Position numbers and translations under genes: made by a program. A stretch of 9,203 nucleotides of DNA from contig JASJHH010000185.1 of the NCBI GenBank assembly GCA_033791145.1, forward strand, positions 1 through 9,203. Direction: 5' to 3'. This DNA comes from JAALKW01 sp033791145 (lineage in GTDB: Bacteria; Pseudomonadota; Gammaproteobacteria; Legionellales; Legionellaceae). The notes below the pieces were generated by a model that made no database searches, was not told where the DNA came from, and saw nothing but the letters and a program-made list of their open reading frames with translations. Of this stretch, positions 1 to 6,282 are shown in pieces; position 1 is the stretch's first letter, and every line of letters starts with the position of its first letter.

Positions 1-118
1 TAAAAAACATAACAAGCACTATATATACTACTGTACGGTGTTAGACTCCCAAATTTATTTCAAGGACGCCCACTCAGTTTGTTTCTTCAATTGCCAATGA
101 ACTTCGCCTCAAGCGTGT
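1..118 (-). other. Leader of a 16S rRNA operon (partial, runs off the left edge)
   Basis: Read leftward from the promoter, the transcript has a boxA-like element GTTCATTGGCAATTG (102-88), which resembles the gammaproteobacterial TGCTCTTTAACAATTT antitermination box. It is followed by AAACTGAGTGGGCG (80-67), close to the CTGTGTGGGC segment found in rRNA leaders and processing stems of this class. There is no ORF in this stretch. The 16S gene itself would lie beyond the left edge, so the call rests on the promoter type and these two motifs only. Confidence 0.5.
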
Positions 119-123
119 CGTGC

Positions 124-151
124 ATTCTACGGATTTCTGTGACCCTGTCAA
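124..151 (-). promoter_or_regulatory. Strong leftward sigma70 promoter, probably of an rRNA operon
   Basis: On the minus strand there is a perfect -35 hexamer TTGACA (151-146), a 16-bp spacer and a -10 hexamer TAGAAT (129-124, five of six consensus bases). The likely transcription start is around 118-116. The bases after the -10 (GCACGACACGC) are G+C-rich, as in stringently controlled stable-RNA promoters. Upstream (152-203) the DNA is extremely A/T-rich, which fits an UP element. No protein ORF follows to the left edge. The promoter strength and the leader that follows are why I read it as an rRNA promoter; a tRNA operon is the alternative. Confidence 0.65.
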
Positions 152-170
152 CACCTAAATAAAAAATCTC

Positions 171-203
171 TTATATAATTATCATATAATTCTCATATAA
201 AAC
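171..203. repeat. Three 11-bp AT-rich direct repeats between divergent promoters
   Basis: Three consecutive units, TTATATAATTA (171-181), TCATATAATTC (182-192) and TCATATAAAAC (193-203), repeat with an 11-bp period, close to one helical turn. They lie upstream of the leftward rRNA-type promoter and just upstream of the -10 of the rightward cysteine-rich protein gene. Phased A/T tracts could act as an UP element, a bent segment or a regulator site. The sequence alone does not decide between these. Confidence 0.5.
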
Positions 204-210
204 GCGAACA

Positions 211-216
211 TATAAT
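211..216 (+). promoter_or_regulatory. Candidate -10 box for the 291-722 gene
   Basis: There is a perfect TATAAT at 211-216, about 75 bp before the start codon, with no good -35 at 16-18 bp upstream (AATTCT at 188-193). A start near 223 would leave a 5' UTR of roughly 68 nt. That UTR contains two copies of self-complementary CTTAAG (262-267 and 276-281) that could pair, the second overlapping the Shine-Dalgarno. The region is so A/T-rich that chance TATAAT matches are likely. Confidence 0.35.
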
Positions 217-290
217 GGTATATATACGCTTGCTTCCAAATGTACGATCTGACAAGCTGTACTTAAGCGGGCTAACTTAAGGAGAAACAC

Positions 291-722
291 ATGCTAGAAC
301 TTCCAAGGAGAAAAGCTGGACTTTCAGCAGCTCTAGGCATTTTTCTGCTCACCTTTTCCACTCAATCGAGTTCGAGTTCTTGCACTAGCAGTGAGGATGA
401 GTACTTAAAACTAAAGTGCGGCAAAGATAGCGGTGAAAACTGTTTTTACTCATACACTAGCGATGATAAGGCTGCAACCACCTACGTGGAACCAAACAAA
501 GACAAAAAAGACTGCATTACTTCTACTGATGAGGTGTATATGGGATATGCCTCAAATACTTTAAGCTGCGGAGAAGCAAAAGCAAATTATAAATTCGGTG
601 GCCAAGTAACGGACATGGGCGCTGCTCAATGCACATCTGATAACTGCCAAAAACTTTATGGTTCTACAGCTGTATGTGAAAGTAACCAATACTGTATTTA
701 CTGTCATCGAACAAACAGTTAA
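291..722 (+). CDS. Small exported cysteine-rich protein, unrecognised
   Basis: I do not recognise this 143-residue protein. The start is well supported by the Shine-Dalgarno TAAGGAG (278-284), six bases before the ATG. The N-terminus has the form of a Sec signal peptide: charged PRRK (residues 5-8), a hydrophobic core over about residues 9-22 (AGLSAALGIFLLTF), then a serine-rich STQSSSSS. The remainder is hydrophilic and has ten cysteines (31, 43, 51, 75, 93, 114, 119, 129, 135, 138), an even number that would allow five disulfides in the periplasm or outside the cell. The last two form CIYC near the C-terminus. No lipobox precedes Cys31, so it is unlikely to be a lipoprotein. It stands alone between an rRNA-type promoter and ffs, and looks like an accessory gene at a housekeeping junction. 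A secreted toxin-like, adhesive or host-directed role is conceivable, but nothing in the sequence assigns one. Confidence 0.75.
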   Translation: MLELPRRKAGLSAALGIFLLTFSTQSSSSSCTSSEDEYLKLKCGKDSGENCFYSYTSDDKAATTYVEPNKDKKDCITSTDEVYMGYASNTLSCGEAKANYKFGGQVTDMGAAQCTSDNCQKLYGSTAVCESNQYCIYCHRTNS

Positions 723-753
723 GCTGCAGTTGGTCGCAGCATTCCCTGACGTA

Positions 754-794
754 TTTTAAAATCTCTAGCAGTTTTAAAACGCTTCTGATAGAAT
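754..794 (+). promoter_or_regulatory. Promoter region of the SRP RNA gene
   Basis: An extended -10, TGA followed by TAGAAT (786-794), lies 7-14 bp before the expected 5' end of the RNA. No convincing -35 is seen at the usual spacing. Two TTTTAAAA blocks (754-761 and 772-779), 18 bp apart, precede it and could serve as A/T-rich upstream contacts. The position relative to the RNA is the main support. Confidence 0.5.
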
Positions 795-807
795 GCTTCG
801 CTCACGA

Positions 808-920
808 TGGTGGTCTTTAGGGTCTCCTCGCATCGATACACCGTGAATCCCGTCAGATCCGGAAGGAAGCAGCGGTAATGGTCGATTCGAGTGCCGGGGT
901 ACGGCTCTTTAGACTGCCGC
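808..920 (+). ncRNA. ffs: Signal recognition particle RNA (4.5S RNA, bacterial small type)
   Basis: This is the RNA component of the signal recognition particle, which with Ffh brings nascent membrane proteins to the translocon. The apical domain is diagnostic: GTCAGATCCGGAAGGAAGCA (852-871) forms UCC-GGAA-GGA with the GGAA tetraloop at 861-864 and the flanking symmetric loop of helix 8. The 5' and 3' ends pair into the closing stem (about 808-816 with 911-919, including G-U pairs). The intervening GTGCCGGGG segment (890-898) matches the descending arm. Length, about 113 nt, is that of E. coli 4.5S RNA. One deviation is visible: position 857 is A where the usual sequence is GTCAGGTCC. The gene sits directly upstream of dnaX, and its protein partner ffh is about 4 kb downstream. 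The exact ends are uncertain by a few bases. Confidence 0.95.
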
Positions 921-935
921 CCATCTCTCTATAAT
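908..935 (+). promoter_or_regulatory. Candidate promoter for dnaX
   Basis: A perfect -10 TATAAT (930-935) is preceded, 16 bp upstream, by TTTAGA (908-913), which matches four of six -35 bases and lies inside the 3' end of the ffs RNA. Transcription would start near 942, leaving a leader of about 17 nt before the dnaX ATG. Read-through from the ffs promoter is the alternative. Confidence 0.4.
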
Positions 936-958
936 TTAAGCAATAATAATGTGTGCTG

Positions 959-2506
959 ATGAATAATATTGCACTTGCACGAAAATACCGTCCTAAAACT
1001 TTCTCCGAACTCATCGGCCAAGACCACGTTACGCAAGCGCTCAGCAACTCTCTTACTCGAAATCGCCTACATCACGCTTATTTATTTACAGGCACCCGCG
1101 GTGTCGGAAAAACCAGCATAGCCCGTCTGTTTTCTAAAGCGCTTAATTGCGAAGCTGGCATCACAGCAACACCCTGCCTGACTTGTGATACCTGTCTTGC
1201 CATCGAGCAAGCACGTTGTATTGACTTAATCGAAATCGATGCAGCCTCTAAAACACGCGTTGAAGACACCCGTGAGCTTTTAGATAACGTCATGTACTCT
1301 CCAACGCAAGGCCGCTTTAAAGTCTATCTGATTGATGAAGTCCACATGCTTTCAACGCATAGCTTTAATGCTTTACTTAAAACACTCGAAGAGCCACCAG
1401 CGCACGTTATTTTTTTACTGGCAACCACTGAAGCTCAAAAGCTTCCCATGACTGTTTTATCACGTTGCCTACAATTTCACCTCAATGCACTGCCTGTTGA
1501 AACAATTCAAAAACAGCTCGAATTTATCTTAACAAAAGAAGAAATAGCATTTGATGCTGAAGCGCTAACCCTCATCGCAAAAGCAGCTGATGGCAGTGTG
1601 CGTGATGCTTTAAGCTTACTTGACCAAATCATAGCGCTATCTGATAACACGATTACACTTAACGAAGTTAAAAAAACACTCGGCCATACAAAGCATGATT
1701 ATGCCTTAGATATTCTGAATGCGCTGGCACACAATCAACCTAAAAAATTACTTGATTTAAGTCACGCCATTGCAACCGAAGGTGGACAATACGCCCATGT
1801 GTTAGATGAAATTTTAAGCAAATTACATCAAATTAGTTTATTGCATGTTTTTCCCGAAGAAACAGCACTCACACCACTAAGTCAAACATTACCCCCTGAA
1901 GACACGCAACTGCTCTATCAAATCGCACAAAAAGGCCAAGAAGAATTACCGCTTTCACCCACACGTGCTATGGGCTTTGAAATGACTTTACTGCGGATGC
2001 ATACATTTAAACCAGCACATACAGCAGAAACACCGCCTTTAACGTATGAAGCAACCCCCAAAAAATCAATTAAACCAACTGAAACACCTAAGCCGGCACC
2101 TAAGCCGAAACCTGCTGAAAAACAAGCTGCTCCAATTACCCCCCCTAAAAAAGTATCTAATAGCTCCTGGGGAGCTTTAATTCCCGAGCTAAAACTCACA
2201 GGCCTTGCTTTAAATGCAGCAAAACAAGCTGATTTAGTGCTAGAAGATAATGGAGCAGCTCACCTACATTTTGATAAAAACCATCGTTCTTTGTTTACCC
2301 CAGGTGTTATTAACAAAATAGAGCAACAACTGTCAGCCCATTACAATAAACCCATCAAACTTAACTTACAAAGTGGCGAGAAAACCCCTAACTCTCCAGC
2401 AGAAAAACAGCGTATTCACAAAAAAGAAATCCAAAACGAAAATCAGGCCACACTTGATGCTGATTCTGCTTTTCAAGCCCTCAAAAAAACATTTGCCTCA
2501 ACATAA
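959..2506 (+). CDS. dnaX: DNA polymerase III subunit tau/gamma (clamp loader ATPase)
   Basis: DnaX is the AAA+ motor of the clamp loader that places the beta clamp on DNA; its tau form also holds the polymerase cores and the helicase together. Residues from the ATG at 959 (515 aa): Walker A GTRGVGKT (45-52), a zinc module with Cys 64, 73, 76 and 79, Walker B LIDEVHML (124-131), sensor 1 LLATTE (153-158), the SRC motif with arginine finger Arg169, and sensor 2 GSVRDALSLLDQ. The Cys and Arg numbers equal those of E. coli only if translation begins at 959. An in-frame GTG at 953 would add two residues, and neither start has a clear Shine-Dalgarno. A Pro/Lys-rich linker (about 365-400) leads to a tau C-terminal domain (SSWGALIPELKLTGLALNAA onward). 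At 515 aa it is shorter than E. coli tau (643), mostly in the linker. It heads the dnaX-ybaB-recR cluster. Confidence 0.97.
   Translation: MNNIALARKYRPKTFSELIGQDHVTQALSNSLTRNRLHHAYLFTGTRGVGKTSIARLFSKALNCEAGITATPCLTCDTCLAIEQARCIDLIEIDAASKTRVEDTRELLDNVMYSPTQGRFKVYLIDEVHMLSTHSFNALLKTLEEPPAHVIFLLATTEAQKLPMTVLSRCLQFHLNALPVETIQKQLEFILTKEEIAFDAEALTLIAKAADGSVRDALSLLDQIIALSDNTITLNEVKKTLGHTKHDYALDILNALAHNQPKKLLDLSHAIATEGGQYAHVLDEILSKLHQISLLHVFPEETALTPLSQTLPPEDTQLLYQIAQKGQEELPLSPTRAMGFEMTLLRMHTFKPAHTAETPPLTYEATPKKSIKPTETPKPAPKPKPAEKQAAPITPPKKVSNSSWGALIPELKLTGLALNAAKQADLVLEDNGAAHLHFDKNHRSLFTPGVINKIEQQLSAHYNKPIKLNLQSGEKTPNSPAEKQRIHKKEIQNENQATLDADSAFQALKKTFAST
2147..2176 (+). promoter_or_regulatory. Possible frameshift element in dnaX (A6G run plus hairpin)
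   Basis: AAAAAAG (2147-2153) is followed, nine bases later, by a perfect hairpin AGCTCC-TGG-GGAGCT (2162-2176). A -1 shift after the two AAA codons would read AGT, ATC and then stop TAA (2158-2160), giving a gamma-length protein of about 400 residues that ends at the linker. Against this, the A-run is phased AAA AAA G, not A AAA AAG as in E. coli, so the P-site tRNA would re-pair with TAA. No upstream Shine-Dalgarno-like stimulator is seen. Confidence 0.3.
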
Positions 2507-2510
2507 AAAT

Positions 2511-2539
2511 ATGAAATTATTTGCACGATGCTCTATAAT
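2511..2539 (+). promoter_or_regulatory. Candidate promoter for ybaB-recR
   Basis: A perfect -10 TATAAT (2534-2539) lies 17 bp after ATGAAA (2511-2516), which matches four of six -35 bases, in the 88-bp A/T-rich gap between dnaX and ybaB. Transcription would start near 2546, about 50 nt before the ybaB ATG. The gap is unusually A/T-rich, so other TATA-like matches exist. Confidence 0.45.
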
Positions 2540-2594
2540 ATTATAAATATTGTAATATATTATTTTTTAGTTTTATTAATCAAAGGAAAATATC

Positions 2595-2951
2595 ATGTCT
2601 ATTGGCGAAAATATTGGCGATTTAGTCAAAGAAGCTCAAAAAATGCAACAACGTATGCAAGCAGCCCAACAAGAACTTGGTGAATTAAAAGTAGAAGGGC
2701 GCTCCGGTGGCGATATGGTTACACTCACTTTAAATGGCCGGCATCAAATTTTAGACTTAAAAATTAAACCTTCAGCGCTCGACGAAGATCCAGAGTTTTT
2801 AAGCGAGCTTGTGATTGCAGCTTACAACGATGCGCTTAAAAAAGTTGAAGAAGCTTCTAAGCGAAAAATTACAAACTTAACCGAAGGCTTAAATCTTCCA
2901 ACTGATCTCATGAAGAAAATGCAAGAAGATCAAGAAGACGACAAAAAATAA
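2595..2951 (+). CDS. ybaB: Nucleoid-associated protein, YbaB/EbfC family
   Basis: This is a small dimeric DNA-binding protein of the YbaB/EbfC family, thought to coat and organise the nucleoid. The 118 residues match the family along their length: an amphipathic N-terminal helix rich in Gln and Lys (LVKEAQKMQQRMQAAQQELG, about 10-29), the strand region VEGRSGGDMVTLTLNGRH (33-50), then LVIAAYNDALKKVEEASKRK (about 72-91). The C-terminal tail is charged (QEDQEDDKK) and slightly longer than in E. coli (109 aa). The ATG at 2595 has a Shine-Dalgarno AAGGA (2583-2587) at seven bases. It lies between dnaX and recR, an order conserved across many bacteria. RecR begins 10 bases after its stop, so the two are probably co-transcribed. 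Confidence 0.95.
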   Translation: MSIGENIGDLVKEAQKMQQRMQAAQQELGELKVEGRSGGDMVTLTLNGRHQILDLKIKPSALDEDPEFLSELVIAAYNDALKKVEEASKRKITNLTEGLNLPTDLMKKMQEDQEDDKK

Positions 2952-2961
2952 TTTATTACCT

Positions 2962-3591
2962 ATGGATACCCTGTCTCGTTTAATCGATGCACTGCGATGT
3001 CTTCCTGGTGTTGGGCCAAAGTCGGCCCAACGCATGGCTTTTCATCTACTGCAACATCAACGCCCTCGAGGGCTTCATTTAGCCAGCAGCTTAGAAGCTG
3101 CCATGCAAACAGTCCGTCATTGCGCACAATGCAATAACTATACTGATCATACTTTATGTCAACTCTGTCAAAATACAGAACGCGAACAACATATTTTATG
3201 TGTCGTTGAAAGCCCAGCAGATGTATTTGCCATTGAACAAAGTCATGCGCATACAGGCCAGTATTATATTCTCATGGGAAAAATTTCACCGCTTGATGGC
3301 ATTGGACCCGAGGATATTGCACTAGAAGGCTTAAAAATGCGTATCGCCTCCGGTCATATATCAGAAGTAATTTTAGCTTTAAGTCCAACCGTTGAGGGCC
3401 AAACAACGATTCATTTTATTCAGTCACTGCTTAAATCCTACGACATCACCATCAGCCAACCGGCACATGGGCTGCCGATTGGTGGCGAAATTGAGTATTT
3501 AGACGGACACACCATCAACCGAGCTTTATCTAATCGCCGTCAGATAGCAAACCTCGCCGCTTCGTTGATTGAGTTACCCGAACACTCTTAA
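2962..3591 (+). CDS. recR: Recombination mediator protein RecR
   Basis: RecR acts with RecF and RecO to load RecA onto SSB-coated single-stranded DNA at gaps. The 209-residue protein shows a helix-hairpin-helix region LPGVGPKSAQRMAFHLL (14-30), a C4 zinc motif with Cys 54, 57, 66 and 69, then the Toprim domain beginning CVVESPADVFAIEQ (80-93) with LMGKISPLDGIGPEDI (104-119), and the Walker-like C-terminal AHGLPIGGEIEYLDG (168-182). The segment usually written NPTxEG reads SPTVEG here (141-146), a mild Asn-to-Ser change. Length is close to E. coli RecR (201). The start has little Shine-Dalgarno and follows the ybaB stop by 10 bases, so translation may be coupled. The last 62 bases overlap the 3' end of the opposing corB gene. 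Confidence 0.96.
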   Translation: MDTLSRLIDALRCLPGVGPKSAQRMAFHLLQHQRPRGLHLASSLEAAMQTVRHCAQCNNYTDHTLCQLCQNTEREQHILCVVESPADVFAIEQSHAHTGQYYILMGKISPLDGIGPEDIALEGLKMRIASGHISEVILALSPTVEGQTTIHFIQSLLKSYDITISQPAHGLPIGGEIEYLDGHTINRALSNRRQIANLAASLIELPEHS

Positions 3592-4813
3592 CTTTATTCC
3601 CGCTGACTTTGAGTACTTCAATTTGATAAATCCCTATCATTAAACAACAATCAGACGGTGGGATATATCCAAGTTGCTCAATAATTAACCCGCTTAACGT
3701 ACGTGGCCCAAGCGATGGCAATTGCCACCCTAAAGCACGATTCAAATGACGCAGCGTAATACTTGCATCAACAATACTTGAGCCATCTATTTGAGGGAAA
3801 ATATCTTTGCTGAGTGCCGCAATATCTGTTGTAAACTCTCCCACGATTTCCTCTAAAATATCTTCAATCGTCACAAGCCCCTGTAAATCACCATATTCAT
3901 CAACAACAAAACCACTACGACGTTTCATTTTTTGGAAATTTAATATTTGAACGTTTAAAGGCGTTGCCTCTGGAATAAAATAAGGCGCTTCTAGGGCTTG
4001 TAATAACGCTTTTTCATTGAGTTCATCTTCCAAAAATAAATTCAATACACGCCGAAGATGCACCACACCTAATAAATTCTCAATATGACCTCGATATACA
4101 GGCAGTCTTGTGTGCTGCGCAGTTTCTAGTGATTCAAGCACTGTTTTCCAAGGTAAATCTAAATCAAGTCCTATGACTTCACTTTTAGGAATCATGATGT
4201 CTTCAACTCTTGCTTGCTCTAAATCAAGCAAACTAATCAACATACTTCGATGCTCTATTGGCAATAATCCACCAGCTTCATGCACAACTGAACGTAACTC
4301 ATCTCTCGATAAAGCTTCTTTTTGTGTATAGTTCAAAGAAATACCAAAGCACTTTAAAATCGTATTAGATATCCCACCAATCAAAAGCACCAAAGGTGAT
4401 AGTATTTTCTGTAAGACTAATAAAGGCCATGCACAAGCAAAAGCAACCCGCTCTGTATATAGCGCTGCTAATGTTTTGGGCGTCATTTCAGCAAAGACTA
4501 AAATCACAAGCGTTAATAGCACTGTGGCAATCCCGACCCCAAGACTGCCGTAGATACGCCCACCAATCAACGTACTCACCATAGATGCAACAACGTTAGA
4601 AAAAGTACTTCCAATTAATACAACACCTAGCAATCTATCTGGATGCATAAGCAAGCGGCTCACCCGTTTGGCTTGCTTATGATTATTTTTAACTAAATAG
4701 CGCAAACGATATCGATTAATCGACATTAATCCTATTTCTGCAGCTGAAAAAAAAGCGGCCAATACAATCAATACAATTAAAATAATCACTAACGTCGAAA
4801 TAGAGGTCGACAC
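3530..4813 (-). CDS. corB: CNNM/CorC-type inner-membrane protein (YfjD/CorB orthologue)
   Basis: This is a membrane protein of the DUF21-CBS-CorC/HlyC family, implicated in magnesium (and cobalt) transport or efflux. Its 427 residues align end to end with E. coli YfjD (Salmonella CorB). The N-terminal DUF21 domain has hydrophobic segments near 4-26, 62-84, 91-113 and 128-150, with family motifs FFSAAEIGLMSINRYRLRYL (21-40) and AEMTPKTLAALY (108-119). A CBS pair follows (about 200-330), including VDEYGDLQGLVTIEDILEEI (304-323). A C-terminal CorC_HlyC domain (about 340-415) ends with GIYQIEVLKVSGNKVKSVRV. The start is GTG (4813-4811) behind a Shine-Dalgarno AGAAGGA at seven bases. It is divergent from ffh across 73 bp and overlaps recR tail to tail by 62 bp. 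E. coli also keeps yfjD close to ffh, so the position is conserved. Confidence 0.93.
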   Translation of the reverse strand: MSTSISTLVIILIVLIVLAAFFSAAEIGLMSINRYRLRYLVKNNHKQAKRVSRLLMHPDRLLGVVLIGSTFSNVVASMVSTLIGGRIYGSLGVGIATVLLTLVILVFAEMTPKTLAALYTERVAFACAWPLLVLQKILSPLVLLIGGISNTILKCFGISLNYTQKEALSRDELRSVVHEAGGLLPIEHRSMLISLLDLEQARVEDIMIPKSEVIGLDLDLPWKTVLESLETAQHTRLPVYRGHIENLLGVVHLRRVLNLFLEDELNEKALLQALEAPYFIPEATPLNVQILNFQKMKRRSGFVVDEYGDLQGLVTIEDILEEIVGEFTTDIAALSKDIFPQIDGSSIVDASITLRHLNRALGWQLPSLGPRTLSGLIIEQLGYIPPSDCCLMIGIYQIEVLKVSGNKVKSVRVTQSTKRRGLLSDGD

Positions 4814-4844
4814 AAGAGCTTCCTTCTATAAGGCTTTTAATTCA

Positions 4845-4853
4845 TGGTATAGT
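4845..4853 (+). promoter_or_regulatory. Candidate extended -10 promoter for ffh
   Basis: TGG followed by TATAGT (4845-4853) forms an extended -10, about 34 bp before the ffh ATG, giving a short leader. The -35 position (TCTATA, 4825-4830) is poor, as is tolerated in extended -10 promoters. This is the only gap between the divergent corB and ffh genes, so a promoter for each must lie in or near it. Confidence 0.4.
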
Positions 4854-4886
4854 ATGAAACCTTTTTGATCCATCAAGAGTACTGTG

Positions 4887-6269
4887 ATGTTTGAGAATTT
4901 AACAAAACATTTAACCGAGTCAATTAAATATTTAGGCGGACAAAGACGCTTCACCGAAGAAGGCATGAAACCTGTCTTAAAAGAAGTACGTCTTGCCTTG
5001 CTTGAAGCAGATGTTGCACTTCCTGTAGTCAAAGATTTTGCTGAGAAAATTCGAGAAAAAGCTGTCGGGCAAGTCGTTGAATCTCACTTAAAACCCCAAG
5101 AAGCGCTCATTAAAATCATACACGATGAGCTTGTTGAACTCATGGGCAGTGAGCGCTCTGAATTAAACTTTAAAACAGAACCACCTGCTGTTTTTCTTAT
5201 GGCAGGCTTACAAGGTTCAGGAAAAACCACTTCTGCCGCAAAACTCGCAAAACATCTGAAAGAAGTTGAAAAGAAAAAAGTCATGCTGGTCAGTGTCGAT
5301 GTCTACCGTCCCGCAGCTATAGAGCAACTCGCTGTCTTAGCCAAAAGCTTAGATGTTGATTGTTTTGATGCAAATCCCAAAGAATCTCCGATTAAAATTG
5401 CAAAAAAAGCACTAAGTCACGCTAAAAAGCAATTTGCAGATGTTTTAATCATCGATACGGCCGGACGCCTACATGTTGATGATGCGATGATGGATGAAAT
5501 TAAATCTCTTCATAAAATCACCTCCCCGACTGAAACGTTATTTGTTGTGGATAGCATGACAGGGCAAGATGCTGTGAACACCGCCGAAGCCTTTCATGCA
5601 GCATTACCGCTTACCGGTATTATTTTAACTAAAACAGATGGCGACGCACGCGGCGGTGTTGCACTGTCCATGCGTCAAATTATTGGCCAGCCTATTAAGT
5701 TTATGGGTTCTGGCGAAAAAATAGATGCCTTAGAAGCTTTTCATCCTGAACGGGTTGCATCGCGTATCATCGGCATGGGTGACATGTTAAGCCTGATTGA
5801 AGAAGTCGAGCAAAAAGCGGATAAAAAAACGCAAGATAAGCTCACTAAAAAACTCAAAAAAGGCCATGGCTTTAATTTAAACGATTTTAAACAGCAGTTG
5901 CTCCAGATGAACCAAATGGGTGGTGTTTCTGGCATGATGGCTAAATTGCCCGGCATGAAAATGCCAGATTCAGCGGGTTCCGCTCAAATGGCAGAAAAAA
6001 GCATGTCTCAAACCGTTGCTATTATTAATTCGATGACCCCCAAAGAGCGCCGCATTCCCAAAATTATTATCGGATCACGCAAGCGACGCATTGCCATGGG
6101 ATCAGGCACACAAATACAAGATGTAAACCGCCTACTCAAGCAGTTTGAACAAATGCAAAAAATGATGAAAAAAATGAACAAACCCGGCGCCATGAAGCAA
6201 ATGATGCGCGGATTAGGCGGCATGCCCAATATGGGCGGCGGTTCATTCCCCGGCGATTTTGGGGGATGA
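4887..6269 (+). CDS. ffh: Signal recognition particle protein Ffh (SRP54)
   Basis: Ffh is the SRP GTPase that binds signal sequences on the ribosome and docks with FtsY. The 460 residues from the ATG at 4887 begin MFENLT, as in E. coli (MFDNLT); an in-frame GTG at 4884 would add one residue. A weak AAGAG (4875-4879) lies seven bases upstream. The N domain has LLEADVALPVV (39-49). The G domain has GLQGSGKTT (107-115), DVYRPAAIEQL (138-148), DTAGR (190-194) and TKTDGDARGG (248-257). The M domain carries the RNA-binding SRKRRIAMGSGTQIQDVNRL (397-416) and a Met-rich tail (QMQKMMKKMNK onward). Length is close to E. coli (453). Its RNA partner ffs is about 4 kb upstream. The usual rpsP operon follows, but here two small leftward genes intervene. 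Confidence 0.97.
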   Translation: MFENLTKHLTESIKYLGGQRRFTEEGMKPVLKEVRLALLEADVALPVVKDFAEKIREKAVGQVVESHLKPQEALIKIIHDELVELMGSERSELNFKTEPPAVFLMAGLQGSGKTTSAAKLAKHLKEVEKKKVMLVSVDVYRPAAIEQLAVLAKSLDVDCFDANPKESPIKIAKKALSHAKKQFADVLIIDTAGRLHVDDAMMDEIKSLHKITSPTETLFVVDSMTGQDAVNTAEAFHAALPLTGIILTKTDGDARGGVALSMRQIIGQPIKFMGSGEKIDALEAFHPERVASRIIGMGDMLSLIEEVEQKADKKTQDKLTKKLKKGHGFNLNDFKQQLLQMNQMGGVSGMMAKLPGMKMPDSAGSAQMAEKSMSQTVAIINSMTPKERRIPKIIIGSRKRRIAMGSGTQIQDVNRLLKQFEQMQKMMKKMNKPGAMKQMMRGLGGMPNMGGGSFPGDFGG

Positions 6270-6282
6270 CCAGGAGGCTGCT

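Noticed and set aside
1..11. The first 11 bases (TAAAAAACATA) also occur at 9088-9098, suggesting circular overlap or a terminal repeat
   Set aside because: The match stops at 11 A-rich bases, and the copy lies inside the right-end palindrome, not at its edge. Chance is sufficient.
373..385. Lipoprotein signal at Cys31 of the 291-722 product
   Set aside because: The residues before the cysteine are SSSSS, with no Leu-Ala/Ser-Gly/Ala lipobox.
723..740. GCTGC...GCAGC inverted repeat after the 291-722 gene as a terminator
   Set aside because: The stem is only 5 bp and no T-run follows it.
2060..2073. A second A6 run in dnaX (CCC AAA AAA TC) with a nearby -1 stop at 2071-2073
   Set aside because: It has no downstream hairpin, and the A-run is followed by T. 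Short A-runs and quick out-of-frame stops are common in this A-rich linker.
1918..2199. Antisense frame of 93 residues inside dnaX
   Set aside because: It lies opposite the Pro/Lys-rich linker and the start of the tau domain. Its Gly/Val-rich composition is the mirror of that repeat-like coding sequence, and it has no start signals.
4110..4584. Two plus-strand frames inside corB
   Set aside because: They are fully antisense to an end-to-end YfjD/CorB orthologue and have no ribosome binding site.
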